The notes below the pieces were generated by a model that was not told the DNA's origin, made no database searches, and saw only the letters and a program-made list of their open reading frames with translations. Made by a program: the position numbers and the translations under genes. 64,000 nucleotides of DNA from Pseudoramibacter sp. (GTDB taxonomy: Bacteria > Bacillota > Clostridia > Eubacteriales > Eubacteriaceae): positions 186,001-250,000 of the forward strand of contig NZ_JAKVLT010000001.1 in NCBI RefSeq assembly GCF_022484225.1, given 5' to 3'. Shown here in pieces: positions 45,800-55,570 of the stretch. The stretch's first letter is position 1. Every line of letters begins with the position of its first letter.

Positions 45800-46636
45800 A
45801 TGAAAAAGAAAGTAATGGCCTTAGTTTTGGCACTGACCCTCGTGAGTGTCGTGGGACTGGCTGCAGGATGCGGCAGCAAAAAATCCGACCCGCTGTCGGA
45901 CGGAGTTTTGAAAATCGGCACCAACGCTGAATACACCCCAATGGAATACAAAGACAAGAACGACAAGCTCGTCGGTTTCGATATCGACTTCGGCAACGCC
46001 ATCGCCAAGGAACTGAGCACCAAGAACAAGAAGATCAAGGCGTCCTGGAAAGACACCAGCTTCGACGGCATCTTCAACGGGTTAAACTCCGGACAGTATG
46101 ACTGCATCATCGCCGGCGTCAGCAACACGTCCAAACGTCAGAAATCCTTCGCCATGAGCGACTCCTACCTCGGCAACGGGATCGTCATCGTCTCCAAGAC
46201 CAACGGCACCCAGGCGACAAAGGCAGATCAGCTCAACGGCCAGAAAGTCGGCGTCCAGCTGGAAACCACTGCGGATTACGCCGCAAAAGCCATGAAGAAA
46301 AAGGGCAACACCATGACCTTAAAAGAATTTGACTCCATGATCGATGCCTTCACCGCGCTGGAAAGCGGACAGATCGACTACATCATGACAGACAAACCGG
46401 TCGCCCAGTTCTACACTTCCAAAAAACCGGATGTGTACAAGATCAGCTCTGACGTTCTGTCCAACGAACCGATCGCGGTTGTCTGCCGCAAACAGGATAC
46501 GGCGCTGCGCGACAAGATCAACAAGGCCATTAAAGATATGAAGAAAGACGGCACTTACGGCAAACTGACCAAGAAATGGTTTGGCGAAGACATGACCAAC
46601 GCGAAGATCGACGACGTCATCAAGACCATCGATTAA
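45800..46636 (+). CDS. Amino-acid ABC transporter substrate-binding lipoprotein
   Basis: The 278-residue protein has a lipoprotein signal peptide with lipobox LAAGC (Cys24) and a periplasmic-binding-protein family 3 domain: LKIGTNAEYTPMEYKDKNDKLVGFDIDFGNAIAKE, FDGIFNGLNSGQYDCIIAGVSNTSKRQ and DSMIDAFTALESGQIDYIMTDKPVA, given here in pieces. It should bind polar amino acids or cystine outside the membrane. No permease or ATPase gene is adjacent, so it is an orphan component served from elsewhere. The AAGGAAGGAG site is rather far (13 bases) from the ATG. Confidence 0.86.
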   Translation: MKKKVMALVLALTLVSVVGLAAGCGSKKSDPLSDGVLKIGTNAEYTPMEYKDKNDKLVGFDIDFGNAIAKELSTKNKKIKASWKDTSFDGIFNGLNSGQYDCIIAGVSNTSKRQKSFAMSDSYLGNGIVIVSKTNGTQATKADQLNGQKVGVQLETTADYAAKAMKKKGNTMTLKEFDSMIDAFTALESGQIDYIMTDKPVAQFYTSKKPDVYKISSDVLSNEPIAVVCRKQDTALRDKINKAIKDMKKDGTYGKLTKKWFGEDMTNAKIDDVIKTID

Positions 46637-46655
46637 GCAAAAGCACTCAAAATAC

Positions 46656-46695
46656 AAAACCGCTCATGCAGAAAAAAGCATGAGCGGTTTTATTA
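46656..46695. terminator. Terminator after the binding-protein gene
   Basis: A 14-bp stem (AAAACCGCTCATGC and complement) with an A-rich loop ends in TTTTATT. Confidence 0.9.
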
Positions 46696-46712
46696 TGCAC
46701 AAAAACCAAAGA

Positions 46713-47346
46713 TCAGCGGATAAAGTGGGTGTAATGCCCGGTTTCAATTTCCGGCGCCTTGATGCCCGCTTTTTTGCCGGCTTCCATGCACTTCAGAATC
46801 CAGGCCATGTTCCGGCCCAGGTTGCGCATGGTCTGAAGTCCCTCTTCGTCCTGTTCCACGTGCTTCGGCGTAAAGCCGTGGACTTCGTTCCAATAGGTCG
46901 AACACACGATGTACATGTTGAGCAGGCCGTAATACTTGTTGAGCTGATCCAGCGCCGCCACATCCCCGGCCCGGCGGCACGACGCCACAGAAGCCACCGG
47001 CTTGTGGTCGAAAATGCCGGAGCCGGCGTTCATGTTCGAATAATACACCCGGTCCATAAAGGCGGTCATCTGGCCGGACGCTGACGCGTAATACGTCGGC
47101 GTGCCGAAGACAAAGCCGTCGTAGTGTTTCGCGATGTTTGAAAATTTGTTCACCACGTCGTCAAAAATACATTTTTTATTTTTAATGCACATGTTGCACG
47201 CGATGCATCCCCCGGATCGGATCGTTTTCAAGCCAGAAAATATCGGCTTCCACCCCTTCTTTTTCAAGGGCCCCCTTGACTTCCTGAAGCGCCCGGTCGG
47301 TGCAGCCGTGCTGGTGCGGGCTGCCGTTGACTAACAATACTTTCAT
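46713..47346 (-). pseudogene. NADPH-dependent FMN reductase/flavodoxin-like protein, frameshifted
   Basis: Two frames together make one flavodoxin-like reductase. The N-terminal part starts at ATG 47346 after GAGGGGG and reads MKVLLVNGSPHQHGCTDRAL, the family's FMN phosphate loop. The rest, from GCIACNMCIKNKKC through FGTPTYYASASGQMTAFMDR to 46713, is in another frame. A run of five G's (47209-47213) sits at the junction; four would restore IRGCIACNMC and a 210-residue protein. Such proteins reduce flavins or act as iron-sulfur flavoproteins. The break may be real or an assembly error. Confidence 0.75.
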
Positions 47347-47440
47347 CGCATTTCCCCCTCTTGATATTAAATAATCTAAATGCTGATTTTATTTTACGAT
47401 GATTTTCAGCCCCCGTAAAGTTAAAATCATGGCGTGTACG

Positions 47441-48109
47441 TTAAATGATTTGGTGCCCTTTGTTCATCATCACGCGCACATCGGCCAGGGCCTTTGTCAC
47501 TTCCCGGTAATGGGTGGAAATGATGATCAGGCGGTCCGGCGACTTCAGGGACTTGATAAAGTCGATGATCCAGCGCTGACCCGCTTCGTCGAGGCCGCTC
47601 ATGGGCTCGTCAAACATGAGCACCGGCGGGTCCATCGCAAGCACCGCGCCCAGGGCCACCCGCTTCTTCTCGCCCCCGCTCAAATGGTAGGGCGCGCGCT
47701 TTCTCAGAGCCTCCAGGTTCAGCATTTTTAAGTATTTTTCCACCCGCGCCCGCACTTCTTCTTCGGAAAGGCCCAGCTGAAAGAGGCCGAAGGCGATCTC
47801 GTCCTCAACCGTCTTGCAGAACAGCTGGACTTCGGGATTTTGAAAAACGTAGCCGATTTTTCCGTGAAAAGCCTTGGCAAAATCCGGACGCTTCATCTTT
47901 TTCTCGGTAATTTCCGTCCCGTCTAAAAGATACTTCCCCGAGGTTGGAAAAGCCAGGCCGTTTAAAATTCTGAACAGGGTGGATTTGCCGCAGCCGTTAG
48001 GCCCCTGAATGCAGTAGCACTTTCCTTGCTCGAAATCATAGGTGATGTCGCAAAGCGCCGGAATCTGATGATAATGATAGTTGAGATGTTCAAGGCGAAT
48101 CATTGACAT
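47441..48109 (-). CDS. ECF-type nickel/cobalt transporter ATP-binding protein
   Basis: The 222-residue ABC ATPase has Walker A GPNGCGKST, the signature LSGGEKKRVALG and Walker B VLMFDEPMSGLDEAG, with a switch His in STHYRE. It energises the ECF transporter encoded by the two upstream genes and is of the CbiO/NikO type. It begins two bases after the EcfT gene stop with AAAGGGG upstream. Only one ATPase is encoded here, which fits a group I metal transporter homodimer. Confidence 0.88.
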   Translation of the reverse strand: MSMIRLEHLNYHYHQIPALCDITYDFEQGKCYCIQGPNGCGKSTLFRILNGLAFPTSGKYLLDGTEITEKKMKRPDFAKAFHGKIGYVFQNPEVQLFCKTVEDEIAFGLFQLGLSEEEVRARVEKYLKMLNLEALRKRAPYHLSGGEKKRVALGAVLAMDPPVLMFDEPMSGLDEAGQRWIIDFIKSLKSPDRLIIISTHYREVTKALADVRVMMNKGHQII

Positions 48110-48111
48110 GT

Positions 48112-48852
48112 CTACACCCCTTTCTGAGTTTTCACAAAAAACAGGACCATTATCGCGGCAACACCCAGATACAGCAGATCGTATCCCGAAAACCGATGGC
48201 TTTCGTAGCAGCGGTAACGCCCGTCAAAACAGCGGCAGGCCATGGCCTCCGACGTCTCTTCGGCCATCTTTCGGGATTTTAAAAACGTCGTGCCCAGAAT
48301 CCCGTCGACTTTGGCGTGTTTCCAGCTGTCTCTGCCGACACTGCGCAGAGTGACGGCTTCCAGAAGCTGATTGCTGTAGTCGCCGAGAATCATCAAAAAG
48401 CGCATGGTCATGTCCAAAATCATCACCAGCATCGACGTCCCTTCGGTCAGGCTGAAAGCCTGGGTGAGGTCCTGCCAGTCCGCCACGCTGTTTAACACGG
48501 CGATGACCATCACCGATTCCAGCACCTTCAATGTCACCGTGAACATCGTTTTGGGATGGCCGAAGAAAACGGCCGGCAGCATGATGAGCAGCGTGAAAAT
48601 CGCCGGAAGGATCAGCGCTTTTAATATGTGGGCGATTTCGTCCGGCGGCAGCATCGCCGTCCGGAATAATTCGACGGTAATGATGGTGATCACAAAAACC
48701 GCATTGCGGGAAAGGGCGCAGAGCAGAATGCACAAAACCGCAGCCCCCACCCGAAGCACCGGCAGAACCCGGCTCCGGGTGTCCGGCTTTCTTTCCATGT
48801 CCCGGTTTAAAAGGCGGCCTGTGAGCTTTAGAATTTTAAGATTGAGTTTCAC
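48112..48852 (-). CDS. ECF transporter T component (CbiQ/NikQ-like)
   Basis: The 246-residue membrane protein has about five helices and the C-terminal coupling segment with LEAVTLRSVGRDSW and ARSRKMAEETSEAMACRCFDGR-type Ala-Arg-Gly-like motif (MACRCFDG). It links the ATPase to the substrate component. The GTG start overlaps the stop of the preceding gene (GTGA), with GGGGAGGG upstream. It is the second gene of the cluster. Confidence 0.85.
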   Translation of the reverse strand: MKLNLKILKLTGRLLNRDMERKPDTRSRVLPVLRVGAAVLCILLCALSRNAVFVITIITVELFRTAMLPPDEIAHILKALILPAIFTLLIMLPAVFFGHPKTMFTVTLKVLESVMVIAVLNSVADWQDLTQAFSLTEGTSMLVMILDMTMRFLMILGDYSNQLLEAVTLRSVGRDSWKHAKVDGILGTTFLKSRKMAEETSEAMACRCFDGRYRCYESHRFSGYDLLYLGVAAIMVLFFVKTQKGV

Positions 48853-49832
48853 TGCAGGCCCTCCCCTCTGTTTTTCCGCCGCGACGCCAGCTTAAACACG
48901 ATGATCAGAAGCGCCGTGCCGATGAGGGCGGAAAGGATATAGCCGAAGCCGGCAGGCAGCCCCTTTAATGAATAATCCGGCATCAGGGCCCGGTAGCTGA
49001 GCCCCTGCTTCATGCCCTGAGGGGTGTAGCCGATGCCGGTTTTGGCGATTTCGCCTTTGTCCCATTCGCCCCAGGCGCTTCCCGCCGCAAGGAGCCCCAG
49101 GGGCGTGGCGACGATGAGCAGCACTAAAAAGACTTTCAGGGGCAGGGCTGTTTTGCCTTCACCCTTCGCTTCTCCAAACTGTCCGCCTGTTTTTCGAACG
49201 AAGGTCAAAACGGCCACTGTGAAAATCACCTCCGCCAGCCCAAACAGGGTCAGATGTCCGATCATCATCACCGGAATCGAGACGTTAAGCCCGTAGGGAC
49301 AGTACAGGGCGTTGCCCGCAGCGTCCCGAAACAGCATGGGCTGGATGCCGAACTCGACCGCCGCGCAGAACGCCGCCGCGTTAATGCCCGCATAGCTGCC
49401 AAGCCCCGCGCTGATCAACTCCCGGCGGCCGCCGGTCTTTTTCCCCAAAAGGAGGCGGTAAATGCCATAGCCCACAAAGGGCAGCACAAAGGCCATGTTA
49501 AAACAATTCGCCCCAAAAGATAAAATGCCTCCGTCTCCGAAGATCAGCGCCTGAAGCAGCAGGGCGATGCTCATGGACAGACAGGCGGCGTAAGGCCCCA
49601 GCAGAACCGCGATCAGAGTTCCGCCCACGGCGTGGCCAGTCGTGCCCCCGGGCATGGGGATATTAAACATCATGGCCAGAAATGAAAAAGCCGCCGCGAC
49701 CCCCATGGCCGGGATCTTGTCCCGGGGCAGCTCTTTTTTGACTTTGTGAACCGAAAGCGCCCACACCGGCACCATCGCTGCCGCCATGACGCCGCAGGTC
49801 TGCGGGCTTAAATAATTATCCGGAATATGCAT
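48849..49832 (-). CDS. ECF nickel/cobalt transporter substrate component, CbiM/NikM fused to a PDGLE domain
   Basis: The 327-residue membrane protein begins MHIPDNYLSP; Met1-His2 at the free N-terminus and His in TTGHAVGG are the metal ligands of CbiM/NikM. The C-terminal ~90 residues (from about 235) form a PDGLE/CbiN-like domain with one helix, a fused NikMN architecture. It binds Ni(II) or Co(II) outside and moves it into the cell. It heads the three-gene operon. No cobalamin riboswitch or NiCo riboswitch is visible in the 88 bases upstream. Confidence 0.88.
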   Translation of the reverse strand: MHIPDNYLSPQTCGVMAAAMVPVWALSVHKVKKELPRDKIPAMGVAAAFSFLAMMFNIPMPGGTTGHAVGGTLIAVLLGPYAACLSMSIALLLQALIFGDGGILSFGANCFNMAFVLPFVGYGIYRLLLGKKTGGRRELISAGLGSYAGINAAAFCAAVEFGIQPMLFRDAAGNALYCPYGLNVSIPVMMIGHLTLFGLAEVIFTVAVLTFVRKTGGQFGEAKGEGKTALPLKVFLVLLIVATPLGLLAAGSAWGEWDKGEIAKTGIGYTPQGMKQGLSYRALMPDYSLKGLPAGFGYILSALIGTALLIIVFKLASRRKNRGEGLQ

Positions 49833-49866
49833 GGCTCTCTTTTTTCCTCAATACTTTTTTCCTGAC

Positions 49867-49902
49867 AAAAAACCGCAAAAACAAAATGTTTTTGCGGTTT
49901 TA
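49867..49902 (-). terminator. Terminator of the dhaK-dhaL transcript
   Basis: ACCGCAAAAAC/GTTTTTGCGGT is followed by T's on the minus strand, between dhaL and the metal transporter operon. Confidence 0.87.
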
Positions 49903-49920
49903 AAAATGCTGTCTTAATGC

Positions 49921-50556
49921 TTATTTGGCTTCCGCAACGACGCGGCAGGACTGAATCAGATAAGAGATGGACGTGGCGCCCGGGTCCTGATGACCGAGGG
50001 AGCGTTCGCCCAGATATCTTGCACGGCCCTTGGTCGCGACGATGGTCTTGGTGTATTCCACACCTTTCCACGCGGCGTCTTCGGCATCTTTGAAAGCTTC
50101 TGCCACGGATTTGCCGTCTGCAATGGCTTTGTCGTAGGCTTCTTTGGCCGGGCAGATGGCGTCGAGCATCGTCTTTTCGCCTGTTGTGGATTTGCCGGCT
50201 TTTTCGATGCTGGCGATTGCGGCGCCGAACATTTCGCTGATGTCTTCAGGGCTCAGTTCTTCCTTGCCCTTGGCTTTCATACTGGCTTTGACAAAAGCCA
50301 TGCCGTACAGCGGGCCGGAAGCGCCGCCGACTTTTGACATCAAGGTCATGCCGACGGTTTTCACGATATCGCTGATCGCTTTGTCTTTAACGCCTGGGAT
50401 CTTTTCCATGACGGCCTTCATCCCACGGTTCATGTTGATGCCGTGGTCGCCGTCGCCGATGGCCTGGTCGAGATCGGTCAATTCCTGATGATGTTCTTCA
50501 ATCCGCTGATCAAAGGCATCGATAAATTTCAATACATCTTCTTTTGTAGCTGCCAT
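49921..50556 (-). CDS. dhaL: Dihydroxyacetone kinase subunit DhaL
   Basis: DhaL is the ADP-binding subunit that transfers phosphate to dihydroxyacetone on DhaK. The 211-residue helical protein shows LDQAIGDGDHGINMNRG with the Asp residues that hold Mg-ADP, and the C-terminal GARYLGERSLGHQDPGATS-type loop (RARYLGERSLGHQDPGA). It lies 91 bases downstream of dhaK. The second ATG (MAATKED), 8 bases after AGAGG, is preferred over the ATG at 50562. In PTS-type systems ADP stays bound and is recharged by DhaM. Confidence 0.93.
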   Translation of the reverse strand: MAATKEDVLKFIDAFDQRIEEHHQELTDLDQAIGDGDHGINMNRGMKAVMEKIPGVKDKAISDIVKTVGMTLMSKVGGASGPLYGMAFVKASMKAKGKEELSPEDISEMFGAAIASIEKAGKSTTGEKTMLDAICPAKEAYDKAIADGKSVAEAFKDAEDAAWKGVEYTKTIVATKGRARYLGERSLGHQDPGATSISYLIQSCRVVAEAK

Positions 50557-50647
50557 GTTCATTGCCTCTTTTCGTATTTGTTTTTAACAAAAGAATGACA
50601 GGCACAAAGGCCTGCCAATCTTTTTTAATTCTCTGGATTAATTCAGA

Positions 50648-51628
50648 TTAGTCCTGGGTGAATGCAATCGTATCAGCCGGCGCGTTGAGCAGTTCTTTCA
50701 TTTCGTCGTCCAGTTTGAGCAGTGAAATGGAAGCCCCTGCCATATCGATGGAAGTCATGATGTTGCCGACGAAGGATTTTGCAATCTTGATGCCCTTGTC
50801 AGCCAGCACGTCGTGGACGCGTTTGTTCATGATGTAGAGTTCCATAAGCGGTGTTGCGCCTGAACCGTTGACCATCACGGCCACTTCGGAGCCGGAGTAA
50901 TCGACGTCGTCGCCTAAAATGTGGCTGAGCAGTTCGTCGACGATCGCGTTGGCCGGCTGTAATTTTTCACGGCTGATCCCTGGTTCGCCATGGATCCCGA
51001 TCCCGATTTCCATTTCGTCTTCGCCTAATTCAAAGCCCGGTTTGCCTGCTGCAGGAATCGTAGAAGGTTTCAGAGCAGCGCCCATGGTTCTGGTGTTGGC
51101 GATGACTTTTTCAGCAACAGCCTTGACTTCTGCGAGGCTTGCGCCTGCTTCAGCCTTGGCACCGGCGATCTTGTGAACGAAAATGGTACCGGCCACGCCG
51201 CGGCGGTCTTCTTTTTTATCGACAGCGACGTCGTCGTTGGTGACGACTTCGTCAACTTCGATGCCGTCTGCCATGTCGGCAGCCATTTCGAAGTTCATGA
51301 CATCGCCTGAATAATTCTTAACGACCATCAAGACGCCCTTGCCTGCATCGGCTGCGTTAATGGCTTCGAGGATCTGATCCGGCGCCGGTGAGGTGTAAAT
51401 TGCACCTGGGACTGCCGCATCGAGCATGCCTTTTCCGACGAAACCAGCGTGTGCCGGTTCATGGCCGGAGCCGCCGCCTGAAATGATCGCGACTTTGCCT
51501 TCTTTTTTCTGTGCTCTGACAATGACGTCTGTTCCTTCTAAGCGTTCTACTTTGTCAGGATACGCATCGCACATGCCTTCGAGCATTTCGTTTTCGACAT
51601 CTTCAACAGCGTTAATAAATTTTTTCAT
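50648..51628 (-). CDS. dhaK: Dihydroxyacetone kinase subunit DhaK
   Basis: DhaK binds dihydroxyacetone covalently through a histidine. The 326-residue protein contains SGGGSGHEPAHAGFVGKGMLDAAV, EVVTNDDVAV and GIGIHGEPG with the substrate His. The start is ATG 51628 (MKKFINAVED) after GAGGAGG. The order alcohol dehydrogenase - dhaK - dhaL on the minus strand forms a glycerol-to-dihydroxyacetone-phosphate route. dhaM is elsewhere, at 28.7 kb. Confidence 0.93.
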   Translation of the reverse strand: MKKFINAVEDVENEMLEGMCDAYPDKVERLEGTDVIVRAQKKEGKVAIISGGGSGHEPAHAGFVGKGMLDAAVPGAIYTSPAPDQILEAINAADAGKGVLMVVKNYSGDVMNFEMAADMADGIEVDEVVTNDDVAVDKKEDRRGVAGTIFVHKIAGAKAEAGASLAEVKAVAEKVIANTRTMGAALKPSTIPAAGKPGFELGEDEMEIGIGIHGEPGISREKLQPANAIVDELLSHILGDDVDYSGSEVAVMVNGSGATPLMELYIMNKRVHDVLADKGIKIAKSFVGNIMTSIDMAGASISLLKLDDEMKELLNAPADTIAFTQD

Positions 51629-51733
51629 TTGAATAACCCTCCTCAAGAGTAGTTCTTATATTTTGATTATAGCATGAAATCTATTAAATATAAATAAATT
51701 TACCTAACTTTTTCACGAGCGAAATCGTTTGTA

Positions 51734-52819
51734 TTATTTTGTGAAGAAGGCGATATCATGCAGCACTTTTTTGTCCACATCGAAAGGCGCTTTTTTGAGC
51801 TTGTCCGGCTTCTTGGAAAGCACGTCCACCGCATAATCCAGATCCTGATCCGAAAGCTTGTCGGCGCCGCACAGGGCTTCGTAAAAGTTTTGATAATCGT
51901 CTAAGGATTTAAACCCCGCCATTTGAAGGGCAGCTTCCCGGTCTGCCTTGTCCGCTGCGGCGAGATAACCGGCCTGAAAATACCCGACGGCCCGGCCGTG
52001 GGCCATGTGCTGGTTGTAAGTCACCGGATAGGACAGGCCGTGGGGCAGCGTCGTGCCGTCCTGGGCGATGGCCATGCCTGCGAGGGCCGAGGCGTTCATC
52101 ATATTGTTATAATCGGTGTCTTCCGCCGGTCTTTCTCCCAGAAGCACAGCTTTGTTCCGTTTCCAGACCCGCAGCCCTGCGGCCACGCACATATGGGTGC
52201 AGTCGTCGGCATCCGCGTTGATGAAGGCTTCCCACAAATGAGCCAGGGCGTCAATCGCGGTGTTGTGCAGCACCGAAATCGGCGCCGTCTTTAAATACCG
52301 GCCGTCGACAAGGGCGTAGTTCGCAAAAATTTTGTGAGGAATGGAGCCCTTCGTCTTCTGGGCGTGAATGGTCAGGACTGAAACCGGTGTCACTTCCGAG
52401 CCAGTGCCGCAGGTGGTCGGCACTTCGACAATGGGCAGGGTCGAACTGTCGGCGCCCTTCTTATAAAGATAGTCCCGGTCTTCGCCGGGGTGCTTGAGCA
52501 TCAAGGCGATGGCCTTCGCCGCGTCGAGGGGTGAGCCGCCGCCGATGCCGATGACCATGTCCGCCTGGTGTTCTGCGCCGAAGTCCCGGGCCTTCATTAC
52601 GGTTTCAATCGATGGATTTTCTTCGACTTCATCAAAAAGAAAGTGATCGACCTTTTGATCATCAAGGGCCTTGCATACGTCGTCATAAGAGCCGTTGGCC
52701 TTGGCCGAATGGCGCCCGGTGACAATCAGCGCGCACTTTCCAAGCTGGCCGATTTCCTCGCGGTGGTGCCACACACAATCTGCCTCTTGATACAATTTCG
52801 CTGGCATATAAAATCTCAT
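51734..52819 (-). CDS. Iron-containing alcohol dehydrogenase, probable glycerol or propanediol dehydrogenase
   Basis: The 361-residue group III dehydrogenase has GIGGGSPLDAAKAI, VPTTCGTGSEVTPVSVLT and metal ligands in NTAIDALAHLWEAF and TTLPHGLSYPVTYNQHMAHGRA. The ATG of MRFYMPAK follows GGAGGAG. It stands first in a cluster with dhaK and dhaL, so oxidation of glycerol to dihydroxyacetone is a reasonable role; reduction of 3-hydroxypropionaldehyde is the alternative. No diol dehydratase genes are in the window, which makes the first more likely. Confidence 0.78.
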   Translation of the reverse strand: MRFYMPAKLYQEADCVWHHREEIGQLGKCALIVTGRHSAKANGSYDDVCKALDDQKVDHFLFDEVEENPSIETVMKARDFGAEHQADMVIGIGGGSPLDAAKAIALMLKHPGEDRDYLYKKGADSSTLPIVEVPTTCGTGSEVTPVSVLTIHAQKTKGSIPHKIFANYALVDGRYLKTAPISVLHNTAIDALAHLWEAFINADADDCTHMCVAAGLRVWKRNKAVLLGERPAEDTDYNNMMNASALAGMAIAQDGTTLPHGLSYPVTYNQHMAHGRAVGYFQAGYLAAADKADREAALQMAGFKSLDDYQNFYEALCGADKLSDQDLDYAVDVLSKKPDKLKKAPFDVDKKVLHDIAFFTK

Positions 52820-52853
52820 TTTGAACTCCTCCACTTTGCCTTTGTTTCTTTAT

Positions 52854-52862
52854 ATTTTAGCA
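52854..52862 (-). promoter_or_regulatory. Extended -10 promoter of the alcohol dehydrogenase-dhaK-dhaL cluster
   Basis: TGCTAAAAT fits an extended -10, 34 bases upstream of the dehydrogenase start. No good -35 at 17 bp. Confidence 0.45.
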
Positions 52863-52961
52863 CATCTCTGCAAATATCTATTCAAATCGTCAGGATTATG
52901 TCTAATGATAAAATGCGCCTTAAATTATTGTAAATGATTGAAATTATTTTAATCTTTTTTG

Positions 52962-52978
52962 GTGTAAACCCTTTACAC
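52962..52978 (+). promoter_or_regulatory. Palindromic operator candidate over the glpK -35 box
   Basis: GTGTAAA and TTTACAC are separated by CCC. The right arm contains the -35 hexamer of the glpK promoter, so a bound protein would block RNA polymerase. It resembles a catabolite-responsive site but has one extra central base. Confidence 0.5.
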
Positions 52979-53000
52979 AAAAAAATATTTATGCTATCAT
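52972..53000 (+). promoter_or_regulatory. Promoter of glpK
   Basis: TTTACA and TATCAT are 17 bp apart. Transcription would begin near 53007, leaving a leader of about 185 bases before glpK. Confidence 0.75.
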
Positions 53001-53043
53001 AATTTTACAAAGAATTGTAATCATTAACAAAATAAAAAGCTGG

Positions 53044-53108
53044 AGAACATGGAGAAGCAAACAAAAGACAACTTAATCGTTGAGTAAAGTTATTTATGTT
53101 CTTTTTTT
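53044..53108 (+). terminator. Leader terminator upstream of glpK, probable GlpP target
   Basis: AGAACAT (53044-53050) pairs with ATGTTCT (53096-53102), followed by T's, enclosing smaller pairings such as CAAC/GTTG. ATGGAGA at 53049-53055 overlaps the left arm and is repeated in the leader of the glpA-like gene. This is the arrangement expected for antitermination by GlpP with glycerol-3-phosphate. Confidence 0.6.
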
Positions 53109-53129
53109 GTGTCATTAATATTCTTTTGA

Positions 53130-53160
53130 TTTAATCACACCGCCACCGCGGTGTATTAAA
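53130..53160 (+). repeat. Inverted repeat upstream of the glpK ribosome site
   Basis: TTTAAT-ACACCGC pairs with GCGGTGT-ATTAAA around CACC, with one bulged C: 13 pairs in 31 bases. It lies about 17 bases before the ribosome site and has no T-tract, so it is either an operator or an mRNA-stabilising hairpin. Confidence 0.6.
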
Positions 53161-53163
53161 TAA

Positions 53164-54702
<1,539 letters not shown>

Positions 54703-54722
54703 TTTAAAGTTTAACCGTCATT

Positions 54723-54760
54723 TAAACTCTCCGACGCCGCTGGGTGTCGGAGAGTTTATC
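54723..54760 (+). terminator. Terminator between glpK and glpP
   Basis: A long stem (AAACTCTCCGAC and complement) with a short loop lies 20 bases after glpK. The T-tract is short (TTTAT), so termination may be partial. Confidence 0.75.
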
Positions 54761-54809
54761 CGTGAACAACCGCCAACTGTCTTTATGAACTGAACCGAAG
54801 GGGGGATCA

Positions 54810-55439
54810 ATGACCACAAAAAAATGTCAGCACTTACTGGAAAAAAATCCGATCATCGCGGCTATCCGCAATCCAAAAGACATTTATGATGCTGTCGCTT
54901 CTCCCTGCCAAATTGTCTTTCTTCTGACAGGCAACATTTACAATCTCAAGACCATGATTGACTACATCAATGTTGCCGGCAAATACGCCTTCGTGCATTT
55001 GGATCTGTTAAAAGGTTACGGACAAGATCATTATTTCGTCAAATACCTTAAAGAAGAACTTCATCCAACAGGCATCATTTCAACGCGGAACTCATTAATT
55101 TCAATAGCGAAGCGCGAAAATCTGATGACCATTCAGCGTTTATTTCTTCTCGATTCATCAGCAATGGATGTGACCATCTCGGCTGCTAAAAAAATCAAGC
55201 CCGATGCGGTCGAAGTCCTTCCCGGTCTGGTTTCCAAAGTCATCCGAAAAGTGAATGCTGAATTGTCGATTCCGATTATCACGGGTGGTTTTATCGAAAC
55301 CGAAGATGAAGTGAAAAACTGTATCCGCGCAGGTTCGATTTCATCAAGTACTTCTCACAAGCCTTTGTGGGATAAATTCGATGCCGTAAAAATTTTTAGA
55401 GAAAACCTTAACAAAGCATCGGATTCTGTGTTAAAATAA
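54810..55439 (+). CDS. glpP: Glycerol-3-phosphate-responsive antiterminator GlpP
   Basis: GlpP binds leader RNA of glp genes when glycerol-3-phosphate is present and prevents termination. The 209-residue protein matches the family, with NPIIAAIRNPKDIYDAV, FLLTGNIYNLKTMIDYI, HLDLLKGYGQDHYFVKYL and DAVEVLPGLVSKVIRKV, and a TIM-barrel-like pattern ending GGFIETEDEVKNCIRAGSISSSTS in part. A strong GGGGGG-type site lies before the ATG. It is placed between two genes with terminator-bearing leaders, its likely targets. Confidence 0.9.
   Translation: MTTKKCQHLLEKNPIIAAIRNPKDIYDAVASPCQIVFLLTGNIYNLKTMIDYINVAGKYAFVHLDLLKGYGQDHYFVKYLKEELHPTGIISTRNSLISIAKRENLMTIQRLFLLDSSAMDVTISAAKKIKPDAVEVLPGLVSKVIRKVNAELSIPIITGGFIETEDEVKNCIRAGSISSSTSHKPLWDKFDAVKIFRENLNKASDSVLK
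55408..55437 (+). promoter_or_regulatory. Promoter of the glpA-like operon inside glpP
   Basis: TTAACA and TAAAAT are 18 bp apart and include an extended -10 (TGTTAAAAT). The elements lie in the last codons of glpP, so transcription would start near 55444. Confidence 0.6.
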
Positions 55440-55472
55440 AGACAAGCGATTAAAACTTAATGATTTATGGCA

Positions 55473-55535
55473 ATGGAGAGCCGCACAATCTAAATGATAG
55501 GTGGATTATCATTTTTTGTTGTGTGGTTTTTTATT
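55473..55535 (+). terminator. Leader terminator upstream of the glpA-like gene, probable GlpP target
   Basis: CCGCACAA (55481-55488) pairs with TTGTGTGG (55519-55526), followed by TTTTTTATTT. An inner hairpin AATGATA/TATCATT fills the loop. ATGGAGA at 55473-55479 precedes the left arm, as in the glpK leader. Confidence 0.7.
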
Positions 55536-55570
55536 TGTAAATTTTATCATTCATCAAGGAGGATTTTATT

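Noticed and set aside
49833..49920. Cobalamin or NiCo riboswitch before the metal transporter operon
   Set aside because: The gap is only 88 bases and is filled by the dhaL terminator; no aptamer motifs are visible.
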